DNA of 64,000 nt from Planktotalea arctica. Lineage in GTDB: Bacteria; Pseudomonadota; Alphaproteobacteria; Rhodobacterales; Rhodobacteraceae. The position numbers and the translations under genes are program-made. Position 1 is the stretch's first letter. The number at the start of each line of letters is the position of its first letter. The stretch is taken from positions 48,775 through 112,774 of the forward strand of contig NZ_MUHR01000008.1 of assembly GCF_002105285.1 (NCBI RefSeq), given 5' to 3'. A model generated the notes under the pieces. It did no database searches and was not told where the DNA came from. It was given only the letters and a program-made list of their open reading frames with translations. Shown here in pieces: positions 36,166 through 44,772 of the stretch.

Positions 36166-36201
36166 CGAAAAAGGCCCCGCAAGATCGCTCTTGCGGGGCC
36201 T
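36166..36201 (-). terminator. Rho-independent terminator after rpsA
   Basis: AGGCCCCGCAAGA (36172-36184) and TCTTGCGGGGCCT (36189-36201) form a perfect 13-bp stem with a 4-nt loop. On the minus strand the stem is followed by TTTT, 22 bases after the rpsA stop. Confidence 0.93.
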
Positions 36202-36223
36202 CTCATGTCTAGAACGTCAGTGC

Positions 36224-37897
36224 TTAGTCGTCAGACTTAAGCGCTGCACCAAGGATATCACCCAAGGATGCACCGGAGTCGGACGAGCCGTACTGCTGTA
36301 CTGCTTCTTTCTCTTCTGCAATCTCGCGCGCTTTAACGGAGACGCCAAGACGACGTGTCTTCGCATCGACGTTGGTGATGCGCACATCAACTTTGTCGCC
36401 GATCGAGAAACGCTCTGGACGCTGCTCAGCACGGTCACGGGACAGATCGGAGCGGCGGATGAAGCTCTTCATGCCTTCATACTCGACCTCGACGCCGCCC
36501 TCTTCGATGGCTGTCACTGTGACAGTCACGATAGAGCCACGCTTTACGCCGCCAACCGCTTCAGCGAACTTATCGCCGCCAAGCGCCTTAACGGAGAGCG
36601 AGATACGCTCTTTCTCAACGTCGACTTCAGACACAACCGCCTGAACGATGTCGTTCTTGTGGTAGCTCTGAATGGCTTCTTCGCCGCGCTCGTCCCAAGA
36701 CAAGTCGGAGAGGTGAACCATGCCATCGATGTCGCCCTCGAGGCCAATGAACAAACCGAATTCGGTGATGTTCTTAACTTCGCCCTCAACCTCAGTGCCC
36801 TCTGGGAACTGCTCTGCAAAGACTTCCCATGGGTTGCGCTGTGTCTGCTTGAGACCAAGGGAAACGCGGCGCTTGGCACCATCGATTTCCAGAACCATGA
36901 CTTCGACTTCCTGAGACGTCGACACGATCTTGCCGGGGTGTACGTTCTTCTTTGTCCAGGACATTTCGGAAACGTGCACGAGACCTTCAACACCTGGCTC
37001 CAGCTCAACGAATGCGCCGTAATCAGTGATGTTGGTGACGCGGCCCGTGTGCGTGGACTCGAGTGGGTACTTGCCAGCAACCAGATCCCATGGATCTTCT
37101 TGCAACTGCTTCATGCCAAGCGAGATGCGGTGCGTCTCTTTGTTGATCTTGATGACCTGAACCTTGACCGTCTCGCCGATTGTCAAAATCTCGGAGGGGT
37201 GGTTCACACGGCGCCATGCCATGTCTGTCACGTGAAGCAGGCCGTCTACGCCGCCAAGATCGACAAATGCGCCGTACTCGGTGATGTTTTTGACAACGCC
37301 GTCAACCGCTTGACCTTCTGTAAGGTTGCCGATGACTTCTGCGCGCTGCTCTGCGCGGGACTCTTCAAGGATTGCACGGCGCGACACAACGATGTTGCCA
37401 CGGCGACGGTCCATTTTAAGAATCTGGAACGGCTGCTTGAGACCCATAAGCGGGCCCGCATCGCGTACAGGGCGCACGTCAACCTGAGAGCCGGGCAAGA
37501 ACGCAACCGCGCCGCCAAGATCAACAGTAAAGCCGCCTTTAACGCGACCAAAGATTGCGCCTTCAACGCGCTCTTCGTCTGCGTATGCCTTCTCAAGGCG
37601 ATCCCAGGCTTCCTCACGGCGCGCCATCTCGCGAGAGATAACCGCTTCGCCGCGCGAGTTCTCTGCAGAGCGCAGGAACACTTCAACTTCGTCGCCGACG
37701 GCGATTTCAGGAGCTTCACCAGGGTTTGCGAATTCTTTAAGATCAACGCGGCCTTCCATCTTGTAGCCTACGTCGATGATGGCTTGGCCCGCTTCGATTG
37801 CGATGACCTTGCCTTTGACAACTGTACCCTCGTCGGGTGTGTCCATCTCGAAGCTTTCGGTTAAGAGTGCTTCAAACTCGTCCATTAGATTTGCCAT
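36224..37897 (-). CDS. rpsA: 30S ribosomal protein S1
   Basis: A 557-aa protein with six S1/OB-fold repeats; repeat signatures such as GRVTNITDYGAFVELEPGVEG and GEVKNITEFGLFIGLEGDIDG are easy to see, and VHVSEMSW closes one unit. It brings mRNA to the 30S subunit. The acidic C-terminal tail is typical. In related genomes cmk lies directly upstream; here about 2.8 kb of extra DNA including an AT-rich cassette intervenes. Confidence 0.97.
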   Translation of the reverse strand: MANLMDEFEALLTESFEMDTPDEGTVVKGKVIAIEAGQAIIDVGYKMEGRVDLKEFANPGEAPEIAVGDEVEVFLRSAENSRGEAVISREMARREEAWDRLEKAYADEERVEGAIFGRVKGGFTVDLGGAVAFLPGSQVDVRPVRDAGPLMGLKQPFQILKMDRRRGNIVVSRRAILEESRAEQRAEVIGNLTEGQAVDGVVKNITEYGAFVDLGGVDGLLHVTDMAWRRVNHPSEILTIGETVKVQVIKINKETHRISLGMKQLQEDPWDLVAGKYPLESTHTGRVTNITDYGAFVELEPGVEGLVHVSEMSWTKKNVHPGKIVSTSQEVEVMVLEIDGAKRRVSLGLKQTQRNPWEVFAEQFPEGTEVEGEVKNITEFGLFIGLEGDIDGMVHLSDLSWDERGEEAIQSYHKNDIVQAVVSEVDVEKERISLSVKALGGDKFAEAVGGVKRGSIVTVTVTAIEEGGVEVEYEGMKSFIRRSDLSRDRAEQRPERFSIGDKVDVRITNVDAKTRRLGVSVKAREIAEEKEAVQQYGSSDSGASLGDILGAALKSDD

Positions 37898-38305
37898 GTG
37901 GCGTTCATTATCCTTTAACGTTGTTTTCTGGCCGCGCGGTTGTCTCCGCCGGTCTTTTACTACGGTTTGGTCGATCTAGTGCAACGCAAGAAAAAGAGGG
38001 CTGGAAGCTCCAACCCTACTCATCTCAATATGTATGCGATGTTCGTCACCGTCTCAACGTTCGCGCGTATAGAGGGGAATCGGGTGTGTGGCAAGTGTGA
38101 TTGGCTTTGACGCACGTGGGCTGCAACAGGGCAATCGCCAGACCGCTGGGCAGGCGATCCAAACTTCGTTCTAAGCGCTTTATGTCAGCCAAATCCTTGC
38201 TCGATCAGAACGGGGCGCATCCCTCCACCAAATCGCCAGCCCTGTCGGGCGGTCTGGCGATTGCCCGGCACATGAATGTGCTATTCGGCCAAACAATTAG
38301 AACGC
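37898..38305. other. Spacer upstream of rpsA containing an inverted-repeat element
   Basis: 408 bases with no supported gene. The part next to rpsA must hold its promoter and leader (AT-rich GCGTTCATTATCC near 37902-37914). The part next to the cassette holds the inverted repeat described separately (38129-38266). Confidence 0.5.
38129..38266. repeat. 138-bp REPIN/MITE-like inverted-repeat element
   Basis: An 18-bp perfect inverted repeat (38129-38146 with 38249-38266; GGGCAATCGCCAGACCGC) encloses a second 10-of-11 repeat (38148-38158 with 38232-38242) and a 6-bp pair CGTTCT/AGAACG further in. Each half can also fold by itself through ATCGCC/GGCGAT, like two REP units in opposite orientation. 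It lies just downstream of the AT-rich cassette. Confidence 0.75.
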
Positions 38306-38479
38306 TCAATCAGCTTTTTCGAGCTCTTCGGTTGCGGAAGCAAACATCCTTTCTACAACCTTTTCGCTCCATTTTTCGACCGACATTTCCTCACGTTCAG
38401 CTTGCTTCATCACCTGAGGAATAAACCTAGTTTTGCCGGACACTTGTTTATCAAGCGATATATCAATCCTACGAGTCAT
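38306..38479 (-). CDS. 57-aa charged partner of the Ntn-hydrolase-like protein
   Basis: A 57-aa protein starting at 38479 behind a strong GGGGGAGG six bases upstream. It overlaps the stop of the larger gene by 11 bases, so both are on one message and translation is probably coupled. The N-terminal strand (RRIDISLDKQV) is followed by a long amphipathic, strongly charged helix (QAEREEMSVEKWSEKVVERM) ending EELEKAD. It could be a small adaptor, inhibitor or DNA-binding antitoxin-like protein; no family is recognised. Confidence 0.7.
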   Translation of the reverse strand: MTRRIDISLDKQVSGKTRFIPQVMKQAEREEMSVEKWSEKVVERMFASATEELEKAD

Positions 38480-39731
38480 TTGATACCTCCCCCGAGTAGC
38501 GTACATCGCGTCGTTGCACGAAGTCACGGTTTAAATCAATATCAAAATAGTGTTTTCGTTTGATCCAAACGAAACCGTCAGATTTTGAGATGATTGCTAC
38601 ATCCACAGGCCCTCCAACAGTCTCCAACCGAGAGTCCATCTTCCGCCGCAAAGACGTCGTTTCAACAAGCGCTTCTGCAACTGCTGCCATTTCTTCTTTG
38701 GGAAGAGAGCTTACTACGCGCATCATTGGTTGAACAAAAGCCTCGCGCCGAAAAGCTCCAAATTGCTCCAGAAACTCTTTAGTCATAGCTTCATTAGCCC
38801 TAAATTGCCTTGCTTCTTCTACAGTGCGTTCATCCGAGTCTGACACATAATCCTTAACGAGCTCTTTGCTTTTCCGGTCGAGAGTTCCCTTGAGAGTCTG
38901 TGCAACAAAATCGATATATTCCGGCAAAAGCCCCTCAATGAATAAGTAGGCAATGTCAGACTGTGCAAAGGGCATTACCACGCCGCCAGCGTCCTCATGA
39001 TTACTATCTCTAATTCGTACTGTCCAAGCACGTGTACTACCGTCTAAGGTGCCATCCACGCAGATTTCTTGAACAACAGGAAGTAGTTCACTTTCACCGA
39101 ATCCAGCAAATACGATACCTGTTTCCGAACCAGATGGAATTGATCTTTTCAGAATTTCATAGCAAGCAGAAATCATTGCGGACAAGACTGGCTTAGTAAT
39201 CAAGATCTCAAGCTTCTCTTCCAAGAATCCTCGTATCTGCTTACTATGTTGCGCGCTGAAATTTTCGCGCGAATAGTCTTCAAAAACAACCGGTGCTTCT
39301 GAAACATCCTCAACAATAGAATTCATTTCGGAGATAAATTTCTTTCTTTTTGCTGTTTTACCCGAGATTTTTTCAAGTACTTCAACGCTGTCATCAATGA
39401 TACTCATCATTATCGAGTAGGTATTTAGGTCGCTCTGAATAGGATGAGGTGTCTTTAAGCCATCTAAGAATTTCAAAAAATGCTTGGAATAATCTGTTAA
39501 GTTTTCAAAAGTGCATTGTCCAAGAGATTTTCGATATTGTTTGATTATGACTTCCCACGGCAAACCGCAGTGATTACCATTGCCAAAAACCATAACTCCA
39601 ACGTCCGCGCATGGCGCTAAATGAAAAAGCTTGTTGCTGTTTTTCCAAACTCGATCGCCGCCAATAGTCAAGGCGCTGTCAGCAGCGAGTGCGATACCAG
39701 TTCTATTTACGATAGCAATTTCTGCAGTCAC
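38469..39731 (-). CDS. Predicted Ntn-hydrolase (proteasome beta/HslV-like) protein of unknown function
   Basis: A 420-aa protein whose best start is the GTG at 39731 (GGAG 7 bases upstream). The product begins M-T-A-E-I-A-I-V, so removal of the start Met exposes Thr1. In mature numbering Asp17 is in LAADSALT and Lys33 in NSNKLFHL, the exact spacing of the Thr1-Asp17-Lys33 set in proteasome beta subunits and HslV, and the strand pattern GIALAADSA followed by VGVMVFGNG also fits. After about 200 residues a helical second half follows with no known domain. It is about twice the size of HslV. No ATPase partner is next to it; the only partner is the 57-aa gene. Base composition is clearly AT-richer than both flanks. 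Confidence 0.75.
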   Translation of the reverse strand: MTAEIAIVNRTGIALAADSALTIGGDRVWKNSNKLFHLAPCADVGVMVFGNGNHCGLPWEVIIKQYRKSLGQCTFENLTDYSKHFLKFLDGLKTPHPIQSDLNTYSIMMSIIDDSVEVLEKISGKTAKRKKFISEMNSIVEDVSEAPVVFEDYSRENFSAQHSKQIRGFLEEKLEILITKPVLSAMISACYEILKRSIPSGSETGIVFAGFGESELLPVVQEICVDGTLDGSTRAWTVRIRDSNHEDAGGVVMPFAQSDIAYLFIEGLLPEYIDFVAQTLKGTLDRKSKELVKDYVSDSDERTVEEARQFRANEAMTKEFLEQFGAFRREAFVQPMMRVVSSLPKEEMAAVAEALVETTSLRRKMDSRLETVGGPVDVAIISKSDGFVWIKRKHYFDIDLNRDFVQRRDVRYSGEVSNDS

Positions 39732-40119
39732 TCGAAATCTCCAGCTTATCGGCACAACTCAAGCGTTAGTATCACTTCGCATCATCCAACTTACAATAGG
39801 TCGTTTGGGCATTCCTAAAATGAAACTAAACGCAAATGACAAATTGGCCACCCCCACCGAACGCACCCCTCACCAATCCTTAACCAACTCGCCCCAAACT
39901 CCCCCTCGGTTAACCACTGAAAACAGGATCACAGACTCGCTTAACCGCGAGCGCCGATCATCTTGCGCAAGACGACGGGGTGAACAGCCCCAGAGCGAGC
40001 AAGGGGATTAAAACACCCCGAGACCTTCTAACGATCCGCTTCATGGCGGCCGCCACTTTTAGAAACAGCAAATGCCAAAGCGGCAGGGCAATCGCCCTCA
40101 GCCGCCGCATTTGCGTGCC
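39732..40119. other. AT-rich spacer upstream of the Ntn-hydrolase cassette
   Basis: 388 bases without a supported gene. It should contain the promoter of the cassette (AT-rich AATGAAACTAAACGCAAATGACAAATTGG near 39818-39846 in plus orientation, split by GC-rich pieces) and the hairpin at 40068-40114. One 13-bp word (CAGGGCAATCGCC, 40084-40096) recurs at 38127-38139, on the other side of the cassette. Confidence 0.5.
40068..40114 (-). terminator. Three-part hairpin downstream of the CIA30-like gene
   Basis: Nested pairs GCAAATGC/GCATTTGC, GCGGC/GCCGC and AGGGC/GCCCT make a long imperfect hairpin 6 bases after the stop of the CIA30-like gene. There is no good T tract, so termination is inferred from position; it may also be a REP-like unit. 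Confidence 0.5.
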
Positions 40120-40650
40120 TCACTCAACCCTCACCTCTCCAACCCAAACATCCGCCTCATAATCCGCCCCATAGGCCGCCAGCCCGATGCTTTTTACATC
40201 GCTCGGGTCCAATTTCTGTCGCAGTACGCGAGAAGAACGCTCGAACGCGGATAGCTCCAGTCGCACCTCGGACCACGCGGCCCCCGCAACAAACGTCGCT
40301 TTATAATTGTGCCACGGCAAAAGCGCTTGGCGGGTGCGCAAGAACACGGTGTAGCGCTCGCCGTTGCCGCGCACTTTCAGCACCAACGCGCTTGCGTCCG
40401 CCGCCAGACCATCTGGAAAATCACGGCGCACTTGAATGAAGCCGCCATTGTTATCCGTGCTCACGCTGCCGCTCAGGTGCATCCCCTCGGGCGTCACCTG
40501 AGCAGTCCCGCTCGACACGCCGCCCATCACATTGTCGCCAATATAGCGCCACCGCTCATTCGCCCCTGCGTCGAAGCGTTCAATCATTTGCACAGGTTCA
40601 GCCATTGCCGCCCCCGCAAATATCATCGCTATAAATGCCCATACTCTCAT
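40120..40650 (-). CDS. CIA30 family protein (secreted)
   Basis: A 176-aa protein with a signal peptide (VWAFIAMIFAGAAMA, cleavage near residue 17). The mature part carries the CIA30 fold (NVMGGVSSGTAQ, NGGFIQVRRDFP, WSEVRLELSAFE), named after NADH:ubiquinone oxidoreductase intermediate-associated protein 30. Bacterial members are galactose-binding-like beta sandwiches of unknown role. It lies on the minus strand 71 bases after cmk. Confidence 0.87.
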   Translation of the reverse strand: MRVWAFIAMIFAGAAMAEPVQMIERFDAGANERWRYIGDNVMGGVSSGTAQVTPEGMHLSGSVSTDNNGGFIQVRRDFPDGLAADASALVLKVRGNGERYTVFLRTRQALLPWHNYKATFVAGAAWSEVRLELSAFERSSRVLRQKLDPSDVKSIGLAAYGADYEADVWVGEVRVE

Positions 40651-40721
40651 CTCATGCTCCTTGTGTTACGCATGAGATGGGGCGCGATCGGCGCATATTC
40701 AAGCGTGCGCCTGTGCGCACT

Positions 40722-41330
40722 CTATGGCTTTCGCGCCTCGACCACCGCAATAGCGCGCAATGCTGCGTCCTCGATGCTCATCTGCGATGTATCAATCAGC
40801 ACCGCGTCATCCGCAGGTTTCAGCGGCGCTTCCACACGCTCCATGTCGCGCGCATCGCGGGCTTTTACATCCGCCAGCACGTCCTCGCGCGTGCACGGAT
40901 CGCCCTTGGCCAACAACTCCAGAAACCGCCGCTCCGCGCGCACCTGCGCAGAGGCTGTCACGAACAGCTTGACCGCCGCGTCGGGGCAAATCACCGTGCC
41001 AATGTCGCGCCCGTCAAGCACAGCCCCGCCCGCGCGCTGCGCAAAAGCGCGCTGGAAATCCACCAGTGCTGCGCGCACTTCCGCGATCACTGCCACACGG
41101 CTCGCCGCTTGCGCCACGTCTTGCGTGCGCAGGCCCTGCGCGTTCAAATCCTCTGCCGTCAGCGCCAGCGCCGCTTCGATCGGCTCGACCCCCAACAAGG
41201 TTTTCGCTCCGACTGCGCGATACAATAGACCCGTGTCCAGATGCGCAAAGCCGAAATGCGCCGCGACCGCCTTGGATAGCGTGCCCTTGCCCGCCGCCGC
41301 AGGTCCGTCAATTGCAATGGTAAAGCTCAT
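40722..41330 (-). CDS. cmk: Cytidylate kinase
   Basis: A 202-aa (d)CMP kinase: P-loop [10 protein letters not shown] at the N-terminus, [12 protein letters not shown], and [15 protein letters not shown] with the DGRDIGT motif. It converts (d)CMP to (d)CDP for nucleic-acid synthesis. The ATG at 41330 forms an ATGA overlap with the membrane-protein gene upstream and gives the usual N-terminus; the frame extends further. Confidence 0.97.
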   Translation of the reverse strand: MSFTIAIDGPAAAGKGTLSKAVAAHFGFAHLDTGLLYRAVGAKTLLGVEPIEAALALTAEDLNAQGLRTQDVAQAASRVAVIAEVRAALVDFQRAFAQRAGGAVLDGRDIGTVICPDAAVKLFVTASAQVRAERRFLELLAKGDPCTREDVLADVKARDARDMERVEAPLKPADDAVLIDTSQMSIEDAALRAIAVVEARKP

Positions 41331-41824
41331 TTTATTCTTCTTTTCGTAACGGCTGCGACACTCAAGCACAGGAAAACAAATCCAAGCAGCCCGTATTTCA
41401 CCGTCGTCATCATACTGGCCACCGACGCCGTGCGCCTGAAATCCTGCGATGTTTCCAAATCGCTCAAGAATTTGTTTTCAACCAAATCCGCAAACATATA
41501 ACCCAGCGCAAGAAGCGAAAACAAACCGATAATAGACCTTCCGAATTCCGGGCGCACCCGTTTCAGAACAATGACCAGCGCAACCGCAAGAACCGGAGGG
41601 AATACAGTATCCAACGTGCGAAACAGCCCGAAAAAGACCGCGCGCCCGTCGCCAGCAATGTGCTCCAGAAACGCGTGCACCTCTTGCGGCGTGTATCCAG
41701 TCAAGCGAAGATCAGGTGCAGCGCTGGCACCGAACGGCGGGCCGAAATAGATAATTTGCACGGCGTTCAGCCCCGCATAGAGCGCGATGGCCAAGGCCAA
41801 TATGATGCGCTCGAGCATGTTCAT
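41327..41824 (-). CDS. Small membrane protein of unknown function between aroA and cmk
   Basis: A 165-aa inner-membrane protein with four hydrophobic helices: near residues 5-28, 75-100, 100-118 and 135-155. Between the first two lies a periplasmic loop with [15 protein letters not shown] do not assign a family. Both ends overlap neighbours by four bases (ATGA), so it is translated as part of aroA-X-cmk. Confidence 0.78.
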   Translation of the reverse strand: MNMLERIILALAIALYAGLNAVQIIYFGPPFGASAAPDLRLTGYTPQEVHAFLEHIAGDGRAVFFGLFRTLDTVFPPVLAVALVIVLKRVRPEFGRSIIGLFSLLALGYMFADLVENKFLSDLETSQDFRRTASVASMMTTVKYGLLGFVFLCLSVAAVTKRRIK

Positions 41825-43176
41825 TCAGTGGCAGTTCTTTCAATACGTGCCCCCAGTCGCGCCATCAGCGGCTCGAAAATCGGGAAAGACGTAGCAATCG
41901 GGCCAGCGTCATCCACATGCACAGGCTGCACCGTGCTCATCCCGAGCACGAGGAACGACATGGCGATCCGGTGATCCAGATGGCTCGCACATTCCGCACC
42001 GCCCTGCACGCGCCCCATGCCACGCCCCTGCACGATCCACCAATCAGGGCCGTCCTCAACCTCGACCCCGTTGGCGCGCAAGCCCGTAGCCATCGCTTCA
42101 ATCCGATCGCTCTCCTTGACACGCAGTTCTTTAACACCGCGCATCACGGTCGGCCCGACGGCATTAGCCGCAACAACAGACAGCACAGGATATTCGTCAA
42201 TCATCGACGCGGCGCGCTCTGGCGGCACTTCGATGCCCTTCATATCGGGCGAATAGCGCGCGCGCAGATCCGCCATCGGCTCGCCGCCCTCAATGCGCTC
42301 GTTCTCGTAACTCAGATCCGCACCCATATCGCGCAGAGTCTCGAACAGCCCTGCGCGCGTCGGATTAAGGCCGATGTTGGGCACCAAGACGTCCGAGCCT
42401 TCCGTGATCAGCGCCGCACAGACAGGAAACGCCGCCGAGGAGGGATCGCGCGGCACGGTAATCACCTGCGGCCTCAGCTCGGGCTGCCCCGTCAGCGTAA
42501 TAACGCGGCCCTCATCCGTATCCTCAACGCTCAATTCAGCGCCAAAGCCTTGCAGCATCCGCTCCGTGTGATCGCGCGTCGCTTCCTTCTCAATCACCAC
42601 TGTTTGACCCGGCGCATTCAGCCCGGCCAGTAGCACCGCCGATTTCACCTGCGCCGAGGGCACGGGCGTGACGTAGCGCACCGGCACAGGCTCTTTCGCG
42701 CCCACGATGGTCATCGGCAAACGGCCACCGGTCCTCCCGACAGCAACAGCGCCAAACAGCGCCAAAGGATCAGTAACGCGCGCCATAGGTCGCCCATTCA
42801 GGCTCGCATCCCCTGTAAATGTCGCCGCGATCGGCGTGGTCGCCATCGCGCCCATGATCAGGCGCACACCAGTACCAGAATTGCCGCAATCTATCACTTG
42901 ATCAGGCTCGGCAAATCCGCCGACCCCCACGCCGTGCACCGACCATTCTGCGCCGCCATGGTCCGTCACTTCTGCCCCGAACGCGCGCATCGCCTTGGCT
43001 GTGTCCAAAACGTCTTCGCCCTCCAGCAGGCCCGTAATCCGCGTTTCACCAACCGCCATCGCCCCCAAAATCAGCGAGCGATGCGAGATGGATTTATCTC
43101 CGGGTACATCTGCGCGCCCTTTCAGGGGGCCGCAGCGCGTTGAGGACATAGGAACCGGAGTGCCATGAGAGGACAT
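41821..43176 (-). CDS. aroA: 3-phosphoshikimate 1-carboxyvinyltransferase (EPSP synthase)
   Basis: A 451-aa shikimate-pathway enzyme that adds the enolpyruvyl group of PEP to shikimate 3-phosphate. [39 protein letters not shown] and KESDRIEAM are all present in order. The ATG at 43176 is preferred over a TTG at 43200 because the latter adds a basic octapeptide and is a rare start. Head of the aroA-cmk-rpsA type block. Confidence 0.96.
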   Translation of the reverse strand: MSSHGTPVPMSSTRCGPLKGRADVPGDKSISHRSLILGAMAVGETRITGLLEGEDVLDTAKAMRAFGAEVTDHGGAEWSVHGVGVGGFAEPDQVIDCGNSGTGVRLIMGAMATTPIAATFTGDASLNGRPMARVTDPLALFGAVAVGRTGGRLPMTIVGAKEPVPVRYVTPVPSAQVKSAVLLAGLNAPGQTVVIEKEATRDHTERMLQGFGAELSVEDTDEGRVITLTGQPELRPQVITVPRDPSSAAFPVCAALITEGSDVLVPNIGLNPTRAGLFETLRDMGADLSYENERIEGGEPMADLRARYSPDMKGIEVPPERAASMIDEYPVLSVVAANAVGPTVMRGVKELRVKESDRIEAMATGLRANGVEVEDGPDWWIVQGRGMGRVQGGAECASHLDHRIAMSFLVLGMSTVQPVHVDDAGPIATSFPIFEPLMARLGARIERTATE

Positions 43177-43265
43177 GCGCAAATCTTTCTTCAAAACCAA
43201 GTTAAAAACGGTGATAGCGCAAGCAAATTACCCCGTCCATCACGCGCCCCTTCATCTTGCCAAAT

Positions 43266-43311
43266 AAACTCCGGGGGAGTCGCGGCTTGCCGCGGCGGGG
43301 GCTGGCCCCCG
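43266..43311. repeat. Intergenic palindromic repeat, copy 1
   Basis: AAACTCCGGGGGAGT, an internal GCGGC/GCCGC hairpin, then CGGGGGCTGGCCCCCG. The outer words recur at 56025-56070 and 60934-60966. It lies between trmB and aroA. Confidence 0.8.
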
Positions 43312-43316
43312 TTTCG

Positions 43317-44048
43317 TCATCCACCCAAGCGCATGAACGTCAGGTAATGGGGCACGCGCCCCTCGCGTAGCGCTTTTTGCTCGTAGCGCGTCGAAACCCA
43401 ATCGCTCCACGGCTCTTTCCAATCCGCAGCCTGCTCGGCTGTCCAAGCAAAGCCCGCGCGCGGCACTTGCTCCAAGGTTTGACGCACATAATCCTCGATA
43501 TCGGTCGCCACGCGTAGCTCTGCCCCCGGTGCCATCACTTCGGCCAAGGGCTCCAAATGTTCTTGCGTTACAAAGCGGCGGCGATGATGCCGCTTTTTAG
43601 GCCAGGGATCAGGGTAGTTCAAAAACACTTTCTCCACCGAACCTGCAGGCAGCACATCAAACAGGTGCCGCGCATCGCCGGGATGCACACGCAGGTTGCC
43701 CACGCCCGCCTCGCGGATTTTCCCCAAAAGCATCGCAACGCCATTGATGTAGGGCTCCGCGCCGATGATCCCCACACCAGGGTTCAACGCGGCCTGATGC
43801 ACCAGATGTTCACCGCCGCCAAAACCGATCTCAAGCCACAAAGGCTTGCCACCGAACATGCCGTGCAAATCCAGCTTGTCGCGGTTCGGGTTGCTTTCCC
43901 AATCCACCGCACCCGGGGAGAGGGCTGCCAAATCCTCGTCCAGAAAAACCTGCTGGCTATCGCGCAAAGTCTTGCCCTTGAAGCGGCCATAGAAATTGCG
44001 CCAGGGCGCACCGGAGGGATGTTTCGTATCGTGTGTTTTATCGCTCAT
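43317..44048 (-). CDS. trmB: tRNA (guanine-N7-)-methyltransferase
   Basis: A 243-aa enzyme that methylates G46 of tRNAs. The SAM-binding WLEIGFGGGEHL and the catalytic FLNYPDPWPKKRHHRRR motifs are complete. The ATG at 44048 gives the normal length; the upstream extension of the frame is shadow. Confidence 0.96.
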   Translation of the reverse strand: MSDKTHDTKHPSGAPWRNFYGRFKGKTLRDSQQVFLDEDLAALSPGAVDWESNPNRDKLDLHGMFGGKPLWLEIGFGGGEHLVHQAALNPGVGIIGAEPYINGVAMLLGKIREAGVGNLRVHPGDARHLFDVLPAGSVEKVFLNYPDPWPKKRHHRRRFVTQEHLEPLAEVMAPGAELRVATDIEDYVRQTLEQVPRAGFAWTAEQAADWKEPWSDWVSTRYEQKALREGRVPHYLTFMRLGG

Positions 44049-44058
44049 GGCGCGCCTG

Positions 44059-44772
44059 TTAACTTGGCGCGGCGATCTTGTCGAGCAAATGCGCCAAACC
44101 CGCAGCGTCCGCAAAGAAGGGCGAGTGCGACGTTGCAATGTCGTAGCTGTCCAAAGGTGCCGTGCGCGCGGCCATTTCGCTCTGGAATTCAGGCGGGATC
44201 GTGCGATCCTCGCTGCAGCGAATATAGGACTTGGCAACGCTCTCATATGCCGCCCCCAGCGCCAATCGCGTCACCTGCGGCAGGTTCGCTTGCGCAGTGA
44301 TGCGCGCGTTTGCGTAAGCCACCGCCTCATCAGGGCAATCGTGATAAAACGTCTCGCGCGCTTTGGACAGGGCGGGCAGCCAGCTTAGCCGATCCGCACT
44401 CATTTCAATCGCATCAAGCAAGGGCTGACGCGCCTGCATCTTGCGCATATCCACCAGCGACATTCCCGAAATCGGCGCGTAAGCGCACAAATAGACCAAC
44501 CGCGAAATCTTTTGAGGCGAAGCCTCTGCCGCTGCCGCAATCGGAAAACCTGCCATGGAATGACCGACCAAAATCACAGGTTCCTCAATCGCCGCCAAAA
44601 TCGCATCGCGGTACAAATCCAGTGTCACATCCGCAATCGGGGTTTTGTCGCGCCCATGGCTCGGCAAATCAATCGCCCGCACGCGATGTCCCAAGCCTTC
44701 CAGCGCGGGGATCACATCGCGCCAACACCATGCGCCGTGGCACGAGCCGTGGATCAGAAGGAACTCAGCCAT
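44059..44772 (-). CDS. Alpha/beta hydrolase (esterase/methylesterase-like)
   Basis: A 237-aa alpha/beta hydrolase: FLLIHGSCHGAWCW oxyanion segment, nucleophile elbow VGHSMAGF, and late Asp (CSEDRTIP) and His (TSHSPFF). It resembles plant methylesterases and hydroxynitrile-lyase-like hydrolases. Substrate unknown. It overlaps the pcaD gene by 8 bases and ends 10 bases before trmB. Confidence 0.88.
   Translation of the reverse strand: MAEFLLIHGSCHGAWCWRDVIPALEGLGHRVRAIDLPSHGRDKTPIADVTLDLYRDAILAAIEEPVILVGHSMAGFPIAAAAEASPQKISRLVYLCAYAPISGMSLVDMRKMQARQPLLDAIEMSADRLSWLPALSKARETFYHDCPDEAVAYANARITAQANLPQVTRLALGAAYESVAKSYIRCSEDRTIPPEFQSEMAARTAPLDSYDIATSHSPFFADAAGLAHLLDKIAAPS

Noticed and set aside
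36143..37864. 573-codon plus-strand frame opposite rpsA
   Set aside because: Antisense shadow of ribosomal protein S1, whose codon periodicity and repeats are unmistakable.
38469..39731. Assignment of the Ntn-like protein as HslV or Anbu
   Set aside because: Length is double, the sequence after the first 45 residues differs, and no hslU or ATP-grasp/transglutaminase partners are present. Only the Thr1-Asp17-Lys33 pattern is shared.
38127..40096. The 13-bp CAGGGCAATCGCC pair as a target-site duplication of the cassette
   Set aside because: Suggestive position, but both copies lie inside larger hairpins of similar composition, so a shared REP-like origin explains them equally well. Kept only as a remark.
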